Shown: positions 1 to 12,314 of the stretch, one piece after another
How the letters are laid out: each line of letters opens with the position of its first letter
Numbering within the stretch: position 1 is the first letter of the stretch
Assembly (NCBI RefSeq): GCF_900086985.1
Contig: NZ_LT593974.1
Coordinates: 2,480,001 to 2,544,000, forward strand
Origin: Halomonas sp. HL-93
GTDB taxonomy: Bacteria > Pseudomonadota > Gammaproteobacteria > Pseudomonadales > Halomonadaceae
DNA length: 64,000 bases
Direction: 5' to 3'
Notes under the pieces: generated by a model
The model's input: the letters and a program-made list of their open reading frames with translations, nothing else
What the model was told of the DNA's origin: nothing
Databases searched by the model: none
Position numbers and translations under genes: made by a program

Positions 1-73
1 TAAAGCGCAATTGAATCGCTTAGGCTGGCGAACTGGAACGCCATATTCGACACCGAGGAAATCGCATGACTGA
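1..73 (+). other. left-edge stub, possible tail of an upstream gene
   Basis: Only one forward frame is open from the left edge to the cobO start, the one ending with TGA at 71-73. It would overlap the cobO start by eight bases. Another frame has TAA at positions 1-3, so an upstream gene could equally end exactly at the edge. The roughly 23 residues of the open frame match no family I recognise, so no function is proposed. Confidence 0.2.
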
Positions 74-665
74 CCGCAATACACGCCACAAAGCCTCAAT
101 GGAAAAACTCAAGGCGCGTGTCGATGAGAAAGTGGCAGAGGCTACCGAGCAGCGCGGCTTACTGCTAATTAACACCGGCAATGGCAAGGGTAAAACGACC
201 GCTGCCTGGGGCACTGTGACCCGCGCCCTTGGCTATGGCTACAAAGTTGGCGTTGTACAATTTATCAAAGGATTGTGGGAATGCGGCGAACGCAACCGCT
301 TGGAGGAAGACCCCAACCTAAGCGTTGCTATCATGGCCACCGGTTTCACTTGGGAGACACAAAACCGTGAAGCAGACACCGAGGCATGCCACGCCGTTTG
401 GCAAGACGCAGAGAAAATGCTCGCCGACCCAGACACCTACCTAGTGGTGCTCGATGAGATCACTTACATGCTTAAGTTTGGCTATCTAGATATCGCCACG
501 GTCAAGCAAGCACTGGATAATCGGCCGCGTGAACAAACCGTCATTATCACCGGGCGCAACGCTCACCGTGAACTTGTCGCCATGGCGGACACGGTGACCG
601 AGATGCAGGAGGTACGCCATGCCTTTAACAACGGCATTCAAGCGCGTCGGGGCATCGACTTTTAA
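66..665 (+). CDS. cobO: cob(I)yrinic acid a,c-diamide adenosyltransferase
   Basis: This cytoplasmic ATP:corrinoid adenosyltransferase (CobA/CobO/BtuR family) attaches the 5'-deoxyadenosyl group to the cobalt of corrinoids, for adenosylcobalamin synthesis or salvage. The 199-residue length is usual. A P-loop GNGKGKTT follows a basic, charged N-terminal arm at about residues 38-45, and the Walker B-like VVLDEITY and the C-terminal RRGIDF ending are typical of the family. It stands alone on the plus strand in this window and is followed by a bidirectional terminator at 681-711. Other corrinoid genes, if linked, lie left of the edge. Confidence 0.93.
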   Translation: MTDRNTRHKASMEKLKARVDEKVAEATEQRGLLLINTGNGKGKTTAAWGTVTRALGYGYKVGVVQFIKGLWECGERNRLEEDPNLSVAIMATGFTWETQNREADTEACHAVWQDAEKMLADPDTYLVVLDEITYMLKFGYLDIATVKQALDNRPREQTVIITGRNAHRELVAMADTVTEMQEVRHAFNNGIQARRGIDF

Positions 666-680
666 CCGCTACTAGAAAAT

Positions 681-711
681 AAAAAAGGGGCGACCCTGTC
701 GCCCCTTTGTT
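681..711. terminator. bidirectional intrinsic terminator between cobO and purA
   Basis: A 7-bp GC-rich stem (GGGGCGA / TCGCCCC, 687-705) with a 5-base loop is followed by T-rich sequence on the plus strand and by six T residues on the minus strand. It sits between the convergent genes cobO and purA and can serve both. Confidence 0.85.
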
Positions 712-747
712 CGCCTTACCACAACACCTGTGCTGTCGATACCTTGC

Positions 748-3236
<2,489 letters not shown>

Positions 3237-3288
3237 GTGAACAATCCTGCGAGACGACAATAATGAAGGCCCAATGACGTAGGGCCAC

Positions 3289-3312
3289 AAAAAAACCGGG
3301 CGACGCCCGGTT
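3289..3312 (-). terminator. intrinsic terminator after hflC
   Basis: A 9-bp inverted repeat (AACCGGGCG / CGCCCGGTT, 3294-3312) is followed on the minus strand by seven T residues. It lies between the hflC stop and the hisZ start, so hisZ-purA probably has its own promoter in the short gap at 3237-3288. Confidence 0.85.
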
Positions 3313-3379
3313 AATAAAGTCTATCACGTTTTGTGACGGGTTGAACCCCGCCGATAGCGACGGGGCCAGCGTTAAACGA

Positions 3380-4264
3380 CTATCCGTCTTCGTCGGGCAT
3401 GGCACTGCGCAAGTAGCGGAAGAAGTCGCTATCTGGCTCTAGCACCAACAGGTTGTCATCACCCGAGAAGCTCTCGCGATAGGCGTTCAGGCTACGCCAG
3501 AAGGTGAAGAACTCTTGATCCTGGCTGTATGCTTCCGAGAAGATGCCAGCCGCTTCGGCGTCACCCTCACCACGCAGTGTTTCTGAACGCTCATTGGCCT
3601 GAGCAAGCAGAACCTGGCGGCGGCGGTCCGCATTAGCACGAATACGCTCGGCCTCTTCTTGACCCTGAGCACGCCATTCGCGGGCTTCACGCTCACGCTC
3701 TGAGCGCATCCGCTCAAATACGGCTGCCGAGACATCTTCGGGTAAGTCAATGCGCTTGATACGAATATCGCGAATCGCGACGCCAAGCTCATCGCGCATC
3801 AAGTCATCCAATTCTTCGGTGGGACCGTCCATCAAGTCATCACGCTGCTCTGCGATGATTTGCTGAAGATTCAGCCGACCAAACTCATTACGCAGACTTT
3901 CGTCAACGCGGGGCTGAATCAGACGAGTCGCCATCATTTCATCACCCGATGTCGCTTCGTAGTAGCGCGTCGGGTTGATGACTTGCCATTTCACATAGGA
4001 ATCGACAATTACCGCTTTCTGCTCAAGGGTCAGATAACGGCTGGTATCGGTATCCAGCGTCAGCAGGCGTGTATCGAAGGTACGCACAGTCTGCGCAATC
4101 GGTATTTTAGCGTGCAGGCCTGGCTGGATATTTTCCTCGACAACTTCACCGAAGCGAAGTTTAACCGCACGCTCGGTTTCGTCGACGACGTACAGCGTAT
4201 TGCTGGCAAGCCACGCGACGGCGGCGATGCCGCCAACGACTAGCAGGGATCGATTATTAATCAT
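3380..4264 (-). CDS. hflC: FtsH protease modulator HflC
   Basis: HflC is an SPFH/prohibitin-family inner-membrane protein that forms a large HflK-HflC assembly around the FtsH protease and modulates degradation of membrane proteins. One transmembrane segment lies at about residues 5-25 (LLVVGGIAAVAWLA), then the SPFH domain (DETERAVKLRFGEV) and a long charged alpha-helical region rich in Arg, Glu and Ala. The 294-residue length is typical. Its start directly follows the hflK stop with no spacer. A terminator at 3289-3312 closes the hfq-hflX-hflK-hflC run. Confidence 0.95.
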   Translation of the reverse strand: MINNRSLLVVGGIAAVAWLASNTLYVVDETERAVKLRFGEVVEENIQPGLHAKIPIAQTVRTFDTRLLTLDTDTSRYLTLEQKAVIVDSYVKWQVINPTRYYEATSGDEMMATRLIQPRVDESLRNEFGRLNLQQIIAEQRDDLMDGPTEELDDLMRDELGVAIRDIRIKRIDLPEDVSAAVFERMRSEREREAREWRAQGQEEAERIRANADRRRQVLLAQANERSETLRGEGDAEAAGIFSEAYSQDQEFFTFWRSLNAYRESFSGDDNLLVLEPDSDFFRYLRSAMPDEDG

Positions 4265-5518
4265 TTACCGGCCCTCCCTGCGGATGGAGCTACTACTTGA
4301 TGAGGAACTACTGCCTGAACTGGTGTTACGCAGACGCTCCAACACTTGAGGGTCAACACCATCACTGCTGCTGCCTTCCGACGAACGGCCGGAGCTGCCC
4401 TGACCACGGTTTAACTGCTCAAGGGGTAAATACATCATCGGCGCGTTGTCACTCACATCCAGCAGCACCTTGGGCGTTTCGCCAAACACATCTTCAATGG
4501 CATCGATGTACATCCGCTCACGCATAATATCGGGCGAATTCTCGTACTCGGCAAGCAGCGAATTAAAGCGGTTTGCCTGACCCTGGGCTTCAGCCACTAC
4601 CGACTCACGGTAACCTTGACCTTGCTCGACCACACGCTGCGCCTGACCCTGGGCTTCAGGAATAATCGCGTTAGCGTATGCCATGCCTTGGTTAATCGTG
4701 CGCTGGCGATCTTCACGAGCACGAATAACGTCATCAAAGGCATCAATAACGGGCTCAGGAGCCGTTGTCGATTCGATGTTGATCGTTTGCAGCTGAATAC
4801 CGGCGCCGTAGTTATCCAGATAGGACTGCAGGCGGCTAGTCACCGAGCTACCCAAAATCTCACGGCCCGAGGTCAGGATATCGATCATGTCGGTACCCCC
4901 CACCACATGACGCAGCGCCGAATCGAGCGCGTTATCAATCGACAATTCCGGGTCGCGAACGTTAAGTACGAAATCACGCGGGCTGGCAACTCGATACTGA
5001 GCAGAAATTTCCACTTCGACGATGTTTTCGTCGCGGGTTAGCATCGATTGCGTTTGCGTCAGCGAGCGAACGCGCGTGACGTTTACCATCCGCACTTCAT
5101 CGATTAAAGGCGGATGCCACTGCAGGCCTGGATTCACAATGTCTTGATATTCGCCAAAGCGTAATACGACACCACGCTCGGATTGGTCCACCAAGTAAAA
5201 GCCCATCGCGGCCCAAATAGCCAACGCGACGATAGTCAATAAGGCTGGGAGTGCCAGGACATTACGGGGCTTACCGCCTCCGCCACCTTTCTTACCACCA
5301 CCTGATTTTTTGCCACCGCCAAATACGCCGCTAAGTTTTTCCTGAAACTTTTTCAGCGCTTCATCGAGGTCTGGAGGGCCTTGGTTATTGCCTCCTTTGT
5401 TACCGTTATTGTCGTCGTTATTGCCACCACGGTTTCCACCGCCGTCGCTGCCACCACGTCGGCCACCACCACTCCAGGGGTCATGCTGGTTGCCACCACC
5501 AGGCTCATTCCAGGCCAT
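4265..5518 (-). CDS. hflK: FtsH protease modulator HflK
   Basis: HflK partners HflC in the periplasm-facing SPFH complex that regulates FtsH. The 417-residue protein has a Gly/Asn/Asp-rich low-complexity N-terminus to about residue 85, one transmembrane segment near residues 88-110, the SPFH domain from VDQSERGVVLRFGEY, a helical region, and a Ser-rich C-terminal tail with a run of nine serines. Glycine-rich N-termini are usual in HflK; the polyserine tail is lineage-specific and probably unstructured. The gene is immediately upstream of hflC and downstream of hflX. Confidence 0.95.
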   Translation of the reverse strand: MAWNEPGGGNQHDPWSGGGRRGGSDGGGNRGGNNDDNNGNKGGNNQGPPDLDEALKKFQEKLSGVFGGGKKSGGGKKGGGGGKPRNVLALPALLTIVALAIWAAMGFYLVDQSERGVVLRFGEYQDIVNPGLQWHPPLIDEVRMVNVTRVRSLTQTQSMLTRDENIVEVEISAQYRVASPRDFVLNVRDPELSIDNALDSALRHVVGGTDMIDILTSGREILGSSVTSRLQSYLDNYGAGIQLQTINIESTTAPEPVIDAFDDVIRAREDRQRTINQGMAYANAIIPEAQGQAQRVVEQGQGYRESVVAEAQGQANRFNSLLAEYENSPDIMRERMYIDAIEDVFGETPKVLLDVSDNAPMMYLPLEQLNRGQGSSGRSSEGSSSDGVDPQVLERLRNTSSGSSSSSSSSSIRREGR

Positions 5519-5655
5519 ACTTCGTCTCCACTGAGGTATTCACTCACGCTCATGCCCCGACGTTAACACGGGGCCACAGCGCGTTTTAGTATTATTACGA
5601 TACGGAGCTTATTCGGTCACTGTCCAAACTCTCAGGCCAGCCATTTTAACGAGGC

Positions 5656-6966
5656 TCACCACTCTTTCGTTTCGCGCAACTCTAAGGGTAAGTAGGTATT
5701 GGCGCGCTCGCCTAATTGCGCCATCAACTGGTTAAAATCACGGCGTGGCAAGCGCACATCCAGCACCGAACGCCCTTGGTCGTCAAACGCTTCCTCCCGC
5801 ACGGCATTCAGTTCGTGAAGGCCAGCGCGCAATTTGCCTTGCTCAGGGGCAAGCGTTAACGAGAAACCAATGACATCGCTTGCCAAGCGCTCAGTGAGTG
5901 CTTCGTGAAGCAGGTCAAGGCCTTTGCCTTGCTGCGCCGAAAGCCATACGACCTCAGGAAGCCCCTGCCCGTCGCGCTCGATGCGCGGGGCGCTATCCAG
6001 CTTGTCGATTTTATTCATGACTTTCAGAACCGGTACGTCATCGGCACCAATTTCTTCTAGCACTCGCTCGACTTGCTCGACGTTGAGGTCACGATCAGGG
6101 TCGGCGGCGTCGATGACATGCACCAGAAGCGTCGCTTCAGCGGCTTCCTGAAGCGTCGCCTGAAATGCTTCAACCAGTTTGTGCGGCAGGTGCCGGATAA
6201 AACCAACGGTGTCGGCCATTACGACAGGCCCTACGTCCTCAATTTCCAAGCGCCGGAGCGTTGGGTCAAGCGTTGCAAACAGCTGGTCGGCAGCATACAC
6301 GTCTGACTGCGTTAACGCATTGAAGAGCGTTGACTTCCCCGCGTTGGTATAACCTACCAACGAGACACTATGGATTTCGGCCCGAGCGCGGGCGCGACGG
6401 TTCTGCTCACGCTGACTGCGCACTTTATCAAGACGTTTGTGAATCGATTTAATACGACCACGTAGCAGTCGACGATCAGTTTCCAGCTGCGTTTCACCCG
6501 GGCCACGCAGGCCAATACCGCCTTTTTGGCGCTCTAGGTGGGTCCACCCGCGTATCAGGCGAGTGGATACATATTCAAGCTGGGCAAGCTCAACTTGTAG
6601 CTTACCTTCGTGGGTGCGTGCTCGCTGTGCAAAGATATCAAGAATCAAGCCCGTGCGATCTAATACGCGGCACTTGAGTTCACGTTCCAGATTACGTTGT
6701 TGCGAGGGACTTAAACCGTGGTTAAAGATAACCAGCTCAGCCTGGTGAGCTGCGAGCATTGCCCGCAGCTCTTCCAACTTGCCTGACCCAATAAAGGTGC
6801 GAGAATCAGGACGCTGTCGGCTAGCCGTGAGCAATGTCGCAGGCTCTGCACCAGCAGAGCGTACGAGTTCTAAAAACTCACCCGGGTCTTCACGCGCTTG
6901 TTCATCTTGAAAATCAACGTGAACAAGGATTGCCGTTTCACCGGCTTCGGGGCGTTCAAAAAACAA
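5656..6966 (-). CDS. hflX: ribosome-associated GTPase HflX
   Basis: HflX is a GTPase of the Obg-HflX superfamily that binds the 50S subunit and splits or rescues stalled ribosomes, notably under heat stress. The 436-residue protein has the N-terminal HflX domain with the Gly-rich stretch KGGIGLRGPGETQLETDRR, a coiled-coil linker, and a G domain with G1 GYTNAGKST near residues 204-212, G3 DTVGFI and G4 NKID. It sits between hfq and hflK as in E. coli and Pseudomonas. Confidence 0.96.
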   Translation of the reverse strand: MFFERPEAGETAILVHVDFQDEQAREDPGEFLELVRSAGAEPATLLTASRQRPDSRTFIGSGKLEELRAMLAAHQAELVIFNHGLSPSQQRNLERELKCRVLDRTGLILDIFAQRARTHEGKLQVELAQLEYVSTRLIRGWTHLERQKGGIGLRGPGETQLETDRRLLRGRIKSIHKRLDKVRSQREQNRRARARAEIHSVSLVGYTNAGKSTLFNALTQSDVYAADQLFATLDPTLRRLEIEDVGPVVMADTVGFIRHLPHKLVEAFQATLQEAAEATLLVHVIDAADPDRDLNVEQVERVLEEIGADDVPVLKVMNKIDKLDSAPRIERDGQGLPEVVWLSAQQGKGLDLLHEALTERLASDVIGFSLTLAPEQGKLRAGLHELNAVREEAFDDQGRSVLDVRLPRRDFNQLMAQLGERANTYLPLELRETKEW

Positions 6967-7003
6967 TCAATACCTCGTGGACTGTTTTGCGGATCCCACC
7001 GAG

Positions 7004-7252
7004 TTACTCATCGACGTCCGGAGCGGCCGGATCTTGTACAGGTAAACGCACATTTCGCGATGGCACTACGGTCGAAATCGCATGTTTATAAACCATCTGA
7101 CTGACGGTATTGCGCAACAAGATGACAAACTGGTCAAACGATTCGATCTGGCCCTGCAATTTAATGCCGTTCACCAGAAAAATAGAGACCGGAATGCGCT
7201 CCTTGCGCAAAATGTTCAGGTACGGGTCTTGAAGGGACTGCCCTTTGGACAT
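7004..7252 (-). CDS. hfq: RNA chaperone Hfq
   Basis: Hfq is an Sm-like hexameric RNA chaperone that pairs small RNAs with mRNAs. The 82-residue form starts at [13 protein letters not shown]; numbering then matches E. coli, with proximal-face Q8, F42, Y55, K56 and H57, and the Sm2 motif [10 protein letters not shown] intact. The C-terminal tail is short, as in Pseudomonas. ATG 7252 is chosen over an upstream ATG at 7303 because family homology starts here. It lies between miaA and hflX. The divergence-prone C-terminal tail ends in acidic residues. Confidence 0.97.
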   Translation of the reverse strand: MSKGQSLQDPYLNILRKERIPVSIFLVNGIKLQGQIESFDQFVILLRNTVSQMVYKHAISTVVPSRNVRLPVQDPAAPDVDE

Positions 7253-7388
7253 GTTGCTCTCCCTAAAACTGTCGTTGGGGTTGATTATGGATGGCGTGCC
7301 CAACTGGTGCTACGCCGACATCTTGTTGCCCGAAAGGCCAGCTCACTCGGCCACTCGAAAACATCACTTACGAAACATCTATCTTACG

Positions 7389-8327
7389 CTAAGCACCGCT
7401 TTCGCGCACGAGTTTCAGCACCTTATCCAAGGGGTTGGCCTGCAGGGGGTCTATCCATTGCAGTGACGGCCAACGCCTTAGCCAGGTAATTTGACGCTTA
7501 GCCAGCTGTCGTGTGGCAATAATGCCGCGCTCAACCAGTGTATCGCCATCATAGCGACCGTCCAGATATTCCCAAACCTGTCGGTAGCCAACGCTTTTCA
7601 TCGCTGGCAAATCGCCATGCAGGTCATTGCGTTGTTTGAGGGCGGCGACCTCATCTATCAAGCCCTCTTGCAACATTAATTCAAACCGCTGCGCAATTCG
7701 CTGGTGTAATACCGCACGTTCAGCGGGCAACAGCGCTATCGACAGCACACGCCATGGAAAGGTTTCAGGCCGCTGCTCAGCCCAAAGCTCGCTCATGGGT
7801 CGGCCGCTCGCGTAATACACTTCCAAAGCACGCATGAGCCGTTGCGGATCGTTGGGATGAATACGCTGAGCAGCAAGAGGATCAACGTCTGAGAGTGTTC
7901 GGTGCAGCGCTGAAAGCCCTTCTGCCTGCCACTGCGCCTCCAACCCTTGGCGGATAGACGCATCCGCCGAGGGTAGATTGGCGACGCCTTCAACCAAGTG
8001 TTTGTAGTAAAGCATGGTACCGCCTACCAGCAGCGGCACTTGACCCTCCGCGCTGATTTGTCGCATCTCATTGAGCGCGTCGCGGCGAAAATCCGCCGCC
8101 GAATATGGCTCAGCCGGGTCGCGTATATCGATTAATCGGTGAGGCGCACGGGCAAGCTCGTCGGCACTTGGCTTGGCGCTGCCGATGTCCATCCCCCGGT
8201 ACACCATCGCCGAATCGACACTGATCAGTTGGTGGCCCAGCCGCTCATGCAGCGCCATTGCCATATCGGTTTTACCGGCTGCGGTCGGCCCCATTAAAAA
8301 AATCGCCCAAGGGCGTGTATCAGCCAT
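7389..8327 (-). CDS. miaA: tRNA dimethylallyltransferase MiaA
   Basis: MiaA transfers a dimethylallyl group to N6 of adenosine 37 in tRNAs that read codons beginning with U. The 312-residue sequence has the P-loop GPTAAGKT near residues 13-20, the [16 protein letters not shown] segment that contacts A37, and [12 protein letters not shown] near the C-terminus. The length is standard. It is followed by hfq after a gap of 136 bases and preceded by mutL, the conserved mutL-miaA-hfq order of gammaproteobacteria. Confidence 0.96.
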   Translation of the reverse strand: MADTRPWAIFLMGPTAAGKTDMAMALHERLGHQLISVDSAMVYRGMDIGSAKPSADELARAPHRLIDIRDPAEPYSAADFRRDALNEMRQISAEGQVPLLVGGTMLYYKHLVEGVANLPSADASIRQGLEAQWQAEGLSALHRTLSDVDPLAAQRIHPNDPQRLMRALEVYYASGRPMSELWAEQRPETFPWRVLSIALLPAERAVLHQRIAQRFELMLQEGLIDEVAALKQRNDLHGDLPAMKSVGYRQVWEYLDGRYDGDTLVERGIIATRQLAKRQITWLRRWPSLQWIDPLQANPLDKVLKLVRESGA

Positions 8328-8389
8328 GCGCTGGTAGAACTCCGCTAACTATCAAAATCTAACCATCAACAAACACACCGATATAATCG

Positions 8390-10297
8390 CTACTGACCAC
8401 GCATAAACAGCCGGCCCAGTGCCTTTAGATCCATTTGCGTCCAGGTAGGACGCCCATGATTACACTGGTCGCTTCGTTCAGTACGCTCCATATCGCGCAG
8501 TAGCGCGTTCATTTCATCTACCGTCAGTCGTCGGTTGGCTCTCACACTACCATGACAAGCCATGGTGGAAAGCAGCTCGTGAATCCGCGCTTCGACTTGG
8601 TGCGAACGCCCAAAGCGTGCCAACTCTTCAAGCATTTCACGCACCAAAGCCTCAGGATCCGCCTGGGCAAGCAAGGCCGGGAGTTGCCGTACCAACAGGG
8701 TTTCAGGGCCGGCCACATCCAGCTCCACCCCAAGCTTGGCAATCGCCTCGCGTTCGCTTTCCACGGTGGCCACTTCAGCACGACTGGCCGCCAGCGACAC
8801 GGGCACAAGTAGCGGTTGTGTGTCGACTCCCTGGGCCGCCGCAAGCTGATTTTTCATCCGCTCATAGACAATCCGCTCGTGGGCAGCGTGCATGTCTACC
8901 AGCACTAAGCCATGAATGTTCTGCGCCAGGATATAAATCCCATGAAGCTGCCCCAAAGCAAAACCTAACGGTGGAGCGCTGGTGGGGTCATTGTGCGGCA
9001 TACTCAGTGGTGGCGCTTCGCGCACTTCCCCGTCCTCAAGAGGCGTGCTTTCTTGGGCGGCTGCCTGAGGTGTTAACAACGTCTCTTCGTGATTGGGGTG
9101 CAGCGCTTGGTAGCCCTGCATAAAGCGGCGCACCCGCTCACCGCCGGGATGTCGATCGGCCGGAGGGGAAAGCGCCATCCCCTGCTGCTGCCAGCGCGCC
9201 GAATCGTCGGGCGCCGTCTCAGCCACTGCGGGGTCCGAGGCCGAGGCGGCATGGGAGTCTTCCGTACTAGGTCGCGCATCGGCCAAACAGTGGTGCAAAC
9301 TGGAGTAAAGAAAGTCATGCACCATGCGGCCATCGCGGAAACGCACCTCGTGTTTTGTGGGGTGAACATTAACATCCACCACATCAGGATCAAGCGTTAA
9401 GTAAAGTACGAAAACAGGATGGCGGCCATTAAAAAGCACGTCGCGGTACGCTTGGCGAACGGCATGAGCAACCAGCCGGTCGCGTACAACACGGCCATTA
9501 ACAAAAAAGTACTGCTGGTCCGCCTGAGAGCGTGAATGAGTCGGCAAGCCTACCCAACCACTTAAACGCAGCCCGCCCGCCTCGCGCTCGATATAGCGCG
9601 CGTGCTCAATAAAGTTTTTGCCAAGTAACGAGGCAATCCGCCGTTCACTAGCCGAAGGCGTTTGCCCTGGCGGCAACTGATGCACCACTTTTTGGTTATG
9701 CCGTAGGGTCCAGGCGATGTCGTAACGCGATAAAGCCTGGCGACGAAACGCTTCCTCAACGTGAGCAAATTCCGTTTTTTCGGTGCGCAGAAATTTACGC
9801 CGCGCCGGGGTATTAAAAAACAGATCACGGACCGACACACTGGTGCCCCGCGGATGTGGCGCTGGCGTCACCCGGGCTTCCATCCCGCGCCCTTCCGCTA
9901 CTACACGCCATCCTTGGCGCGGATCGTCCAGCGCGTTAGACACCAGTTCCAGGCGCGAGACCGAGCTAATCGACGCCAGCGCCTCACCGCGAAACCCCAG
10001 CGAGCTGACCCCTTCCAGATCTTCCAGGCTATCGATTTTGCTAGTGGCGTGCCGGGCAAGCGCCAGCGGCAAATCCTGCTCGCTGATACCTACGCCATCA
10101 TCGCGAACTTTGATAAGCCTGGCACCGCCTGCCTCAATATCCACCTCGATGCGCTGGCTACCTGCATCAATGGCGTTTTCAATCAGTTCCTTGGTCACGG
10201 AGGCCGGACGCTCAACCACTTCTCCAGCAGCAATTTGGTTGGCCAACCGGGGATCCAATACGTGTATACGCGGCATAGCGGGCGTCGTTTCAGACAA
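8390..10297 (-). CDS. mutL: DNA mismatch repair protein MutL
   Basis: MutL couples mismatch recognition by MutS to strand incision. The 635-residue protein has a GHKL ATPase N-terminus ([23 protein letters not shown]) and a C-terminal dimerisation domain. The C-terminal domain holds [12 protein letters not shown], which fits the endonuclease motif DQHA(x)2E(x)4E except that Gln is Met, plus ACHGSVRAN and a CNHGRPT segment near the end. This is an endonuclease-type MutL as in Pseudomonas, not the E. coli type that relies on MutH. It lies between amiB and miaA. Confidence 0.96.
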   Translation of the reverse strand: MSETTPAMPRIHVLDPRLANQIAAGEVVERPASVTKELIENAIDAGSQRIEVDIEAGGARLIKVRDDGVGISEQDLPLALARHATSKIDSLEDLEGVSSLGFRGEALASISSVSRLELVSNALDDPRQGWRVVAEGRGMEARVTPAPHPRGTSVSVRDLFFNTPARRKFLRTEKTEFAHVEEAFRRQALSRYDIAWTLRHNQKVVHQLPPGQTPSASERRIASLLGKNFIEHARYIEREAGGLRLSGWVGLPTHSRSQADQQYFFVNGRVVRDRLVAHAVRQAYRDVLFNGRHPVFVLYLTLDPDVVDVNVHPTKHEVRFRDGRMVHDFLYSSLHHCLADARPSTEDSHAASASDPAVAETAPDDSARWQQQGMALSPPADRHPGGERVRRFMQGYQALHPNHEETLLTPQAAAQESTPLEDGEVREAPPLSMPHNDPTSAPPLGFALGQLHGIYILAQNIHGLVLVDMHAAHERIVYERMKNQLAAAQGVDTQPLLVPVSLAASRAEVATVESEREAIAKLGVELDVAGPETLLVRQLPALLAQADPEALVREMLEELARFGRSHQVEARIHELLSTMACHGSVRANRRLTVDEMNALLRDMERTERSDQCNHGRPTWTQMDLKALGRLFMRGQ

Positions 10298-10306
10298 TTC
10301 GGCACC

Positions 10307-11782
10307 TCATGAACTGGGAATACGCAGCACTTGCCCCACCCGGAGGGCGTCACCGTTGAGGTCGTTGGCCTGCTTTAGCTGGTTCACCGGCACGCCATGG
10401 CGTACCGCTATCGCCGAGAGCGTATCACCGGACTGAATCCGATACTCATCGCCACTCGGGCTGCGTTGATTATCCCGCTGCCATGCCAACAGACTAGCCG
10501 GCGGGGGGTAACGCTCAAAATGGTTTTGCAGACCGCCCATAATCGCTTCGGAGACGCCTTGCTGATGTATAGGGTCGCGTAACCGCCGCTCTTCGTCAGG
10601 GTTGGATATAAAGCCAACCTCAACCAATAGCGAGGGGATATCAGGCGACTTGAGCACCATAAACCCCGCCTGTTCGACCCGCGATTTATGCAGTCGATTC
10701 ACCCGGCCTAGCTGATCAAGCACCTGCCCGCCAATCGACAGCGAGTCGTTGAGCGTCGCCGTCATGGTCAAATCCAGCAGCACACCACGCAATACCTCAT
10801 CTTTATCGCGCAGTGACAGGTTGCCATCCACCCCGCCAACCAAGTCGGAGCGGTTTTCGCTATCGGCCAGCCACTGCGCCGTTTCTGAGGTGGCACCACG
10901 CTGAGAAAGCGCATACACCGAACTGCCCTGGGGGCGTGGGCTGTTAAATGCATCGGCGTGAATGGATACAAAAAAATCAGCTTTTTGGTCGCGGGCAAGC
11001 TGTGTTCTCTGGCGCAAGCCGAGATAATAATCGCCATCACGAACCAGCACGGCTTTAAAACCATCGACCGCATTGATGGTGTCCGCCAGCCGCTGGCTAA
11101 TGTCCAGCACCACGTCTTTTTCGCGGGTACCTGACGGGCCAATCGCCCCTGGGTCTTCACCCCCGTGGCCCGCATCCACCGCGATGATAATATCGCGCTT
11201 AGGATGTGGTTTGGCTTCTTCGGATGCCGACGACGAGTCCGCCTCTTCGTCCGATGAAGCCGTTTGTTGAGGATCGTCGACCTGACTCTGGGCGCTAGCA
11301 CGTTGCGCTTGAATTTCCTGCTCGCGAATCATCGCCTCGATAGGATCGATGGGGTTTTCCACCGCGCTTTCGCCGGGGTATTCCAGATCAACCACCAGCC
11401 GGTGTCCGTACTGATCGTTCGGCGCCAAGGTGAAATGACGCGGCTCAACCTCCCGATTGAGCTCAAGCACCACCCGCAACCCATTACCTTCACGGCTACC
11501 GGTGCGCACGTCGCTAATCGCGCTGTCGTCAAGTGACAGGCTATCGGCATCGGTGTCCATCTGAGTGTCGTCCAGGTCGATGACCAGCCGGTCAGGATCA
11601 TCTAAAGAAAATACGTTGGCCGGTGCTGCTTCCGATAAATCAAACACCAAGCGCGCATGATCCGGGGCCGCCCAGAGCCGCATTCCTTCCACGGTTGCCG
11701 CCTGGAGAGAAGTCCCCACCCCTGCGGCGATGACCGCTATGGCGCTGAGCACCACCCGGCGCAGTGAAATCGCTTTGCTCAT
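10307..11782 (-). CDS. amiB: N-acetylmuramoyl-L-alanine amidase with AMIN and LysM domains
   Basis: This periplasmic zinc amidase splits septal peptidoglycan during daughter-cell separation. A signal peptide of about 28 residues ends LQA. It is followed by an AMIN domain (about residues 30-130), a low-complexity acidic linker, an Amidase_3 domain with DAGHGGEDPGAIGP and FVSIHADAF zinc-site segments and VEVGFISNPDE, and a C-terminal LysM repeat (YRIQSGDTLSAIAVRHG). In-frame ATGs at 11800 and 11815 also exist, the latter overlapping tsaE by ten bases; 11782 gives the most typical signal peptide but its Shine-Dalgarno spacing is poor, so the start is uncertain. Confidence 0.92.
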   Translation of the reverse strand: MSKAISLRRVVLSAIAVIAAGVGTSLQAATVEGMRLWAAPDHARLVFDLSEAAPANVFSLDDPDRLVIDLDDTQMDTDADSLSLDDSAISDVRTGSREGNGLRVVLELNREVEPRHFTLAPNDQYGHRLVVDLEYPGESAVENPIDPIEAMIREQEIQAQRASAQSQVDDPQQTASSDEEADSSSASEEAKPHPKRDIIIAVDAGHGGEDPGAIGPSGTREKDVVLDISQRLADTINAVDGFKAVLVRDGDYYLGLRQRTQLARDQKADFFVSIHADAFNSPRPQGSSVYALSQRGATSETAQWLADSENRSDLVGGVDGNLSLRDKDEVLRGVLLDLTMTATLNDSLSIGGQVLDQLGRVNRLHKSRVEQAGFMVLKSPDIPSLLVEVGFISNPDEERRLRDPIHQQGVSEAIMGGLQNHFERYPPPASLLAWQRDNQRSPSGDEYRIQSGDTLSAIAVRHGVPVNQLKQANDLNGDALRVGQVLRIPSS

Positions 11783-11805
11783 CCTTGCACTTAACACCAT
11801 CACGC

Positions 11806-12303
11806 TCACGACCATTGAAATACACCGCCCTGTTGGGAATAGCCCGACATGCGATCGCTTAACGCAGTCAGCACAGTGACGCCGAAGTCACTCCCGGCGC
11901 TTAGCTGGGCCCTACGGCCGGGCTCAACCACCGCTAATTGAAGGCGAATATCCGGCGCCGGCAGCCAACCGGCGCCACGGCTAGGCCATTCGATCAAGCA
12001 CAGCGCATCATCAGCCAACACGTCTCGGCCACCAATAAATTCAAGCTCTTCAGGGTCAGATAACCGGTACAGATCCAAATGATAAAGCCTGCGGCCGTCG
12101 AGCTCGTAGGGCTCAACCAGCGTGTAAGTAGGGCTTTTTACCGCCCCTTGATAGCCATAGGCACGCAATACGCCACGCGTAAGCGTCGTTTTACCTGCAC
12201 CCAAGTCGCCTTCCAGATAAATACGCCCGCGTCCTTGCAATACGTTACCCAGGATTTCGCCAAACGCTACCTGAGCCTCTTCATTATCCAGTTGCACCTG
12301 CAT
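11806..12303 (-). CDS. tsaE: tRNA t6A biosynthesis ATPase TsaE
   Basis: TsaE is the ATPase that works with TsaB, TsaD and TsaC to make N6-threonylcarbamoyladenosine at position 37 of ANN-decoding tRNAs. The sequence carries the Walker A GDLGAGKTTLTRG and the family signature SPTYTLVEPYE followed by HLDLYRLSDPEELE. ATG 12303 has AAGG eight bases upstream and yields 165 residues. A GTG at 12318 would overlap the nnr stop as GTGA and is the alternative. The gene is sandwiched between nnr and amiB, as in Pseudomonas. Confidence 0.94.
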   Translation of the reverse strand: MQVQLDNEEAQVAFGEILGNVLQGRGRIYLEGDLGAGKTTLTRGVLRAYGYQGAVKSPTYTLVEPYELDGRRLYHLDLYRLSDPEELEFIGGRDVLADDALCLIEWPSRGAGWLPAPDIRLQLAVVEPGRRAQLSAGSDFGVTVLTALSDRMSGYSQQGGVFQWS

Positions 12304-12314
12304 GTAGGCTGCCT

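Noticed and set aside
3338..3375. Possible tRNA T-arm (GGTTGAACCCC) after hflC
   Set aside because: No acceptor or anticodon stems fit around it; it is a GC-rich hairpin near the terminator.
5381..5566. Thr/Val-rich frame opposite the hflK N-terminus
   Set aside because: It is the complement of the Gly/Asn-rich low-complexity stretch of hflK and reflects its composition.
11264..11601. Opposite-strand and same-strand alternative frames over amiB
   Set aside because: They lack ribosome sites and the amiB frame carries recognisable AMIN and amidase motifs.
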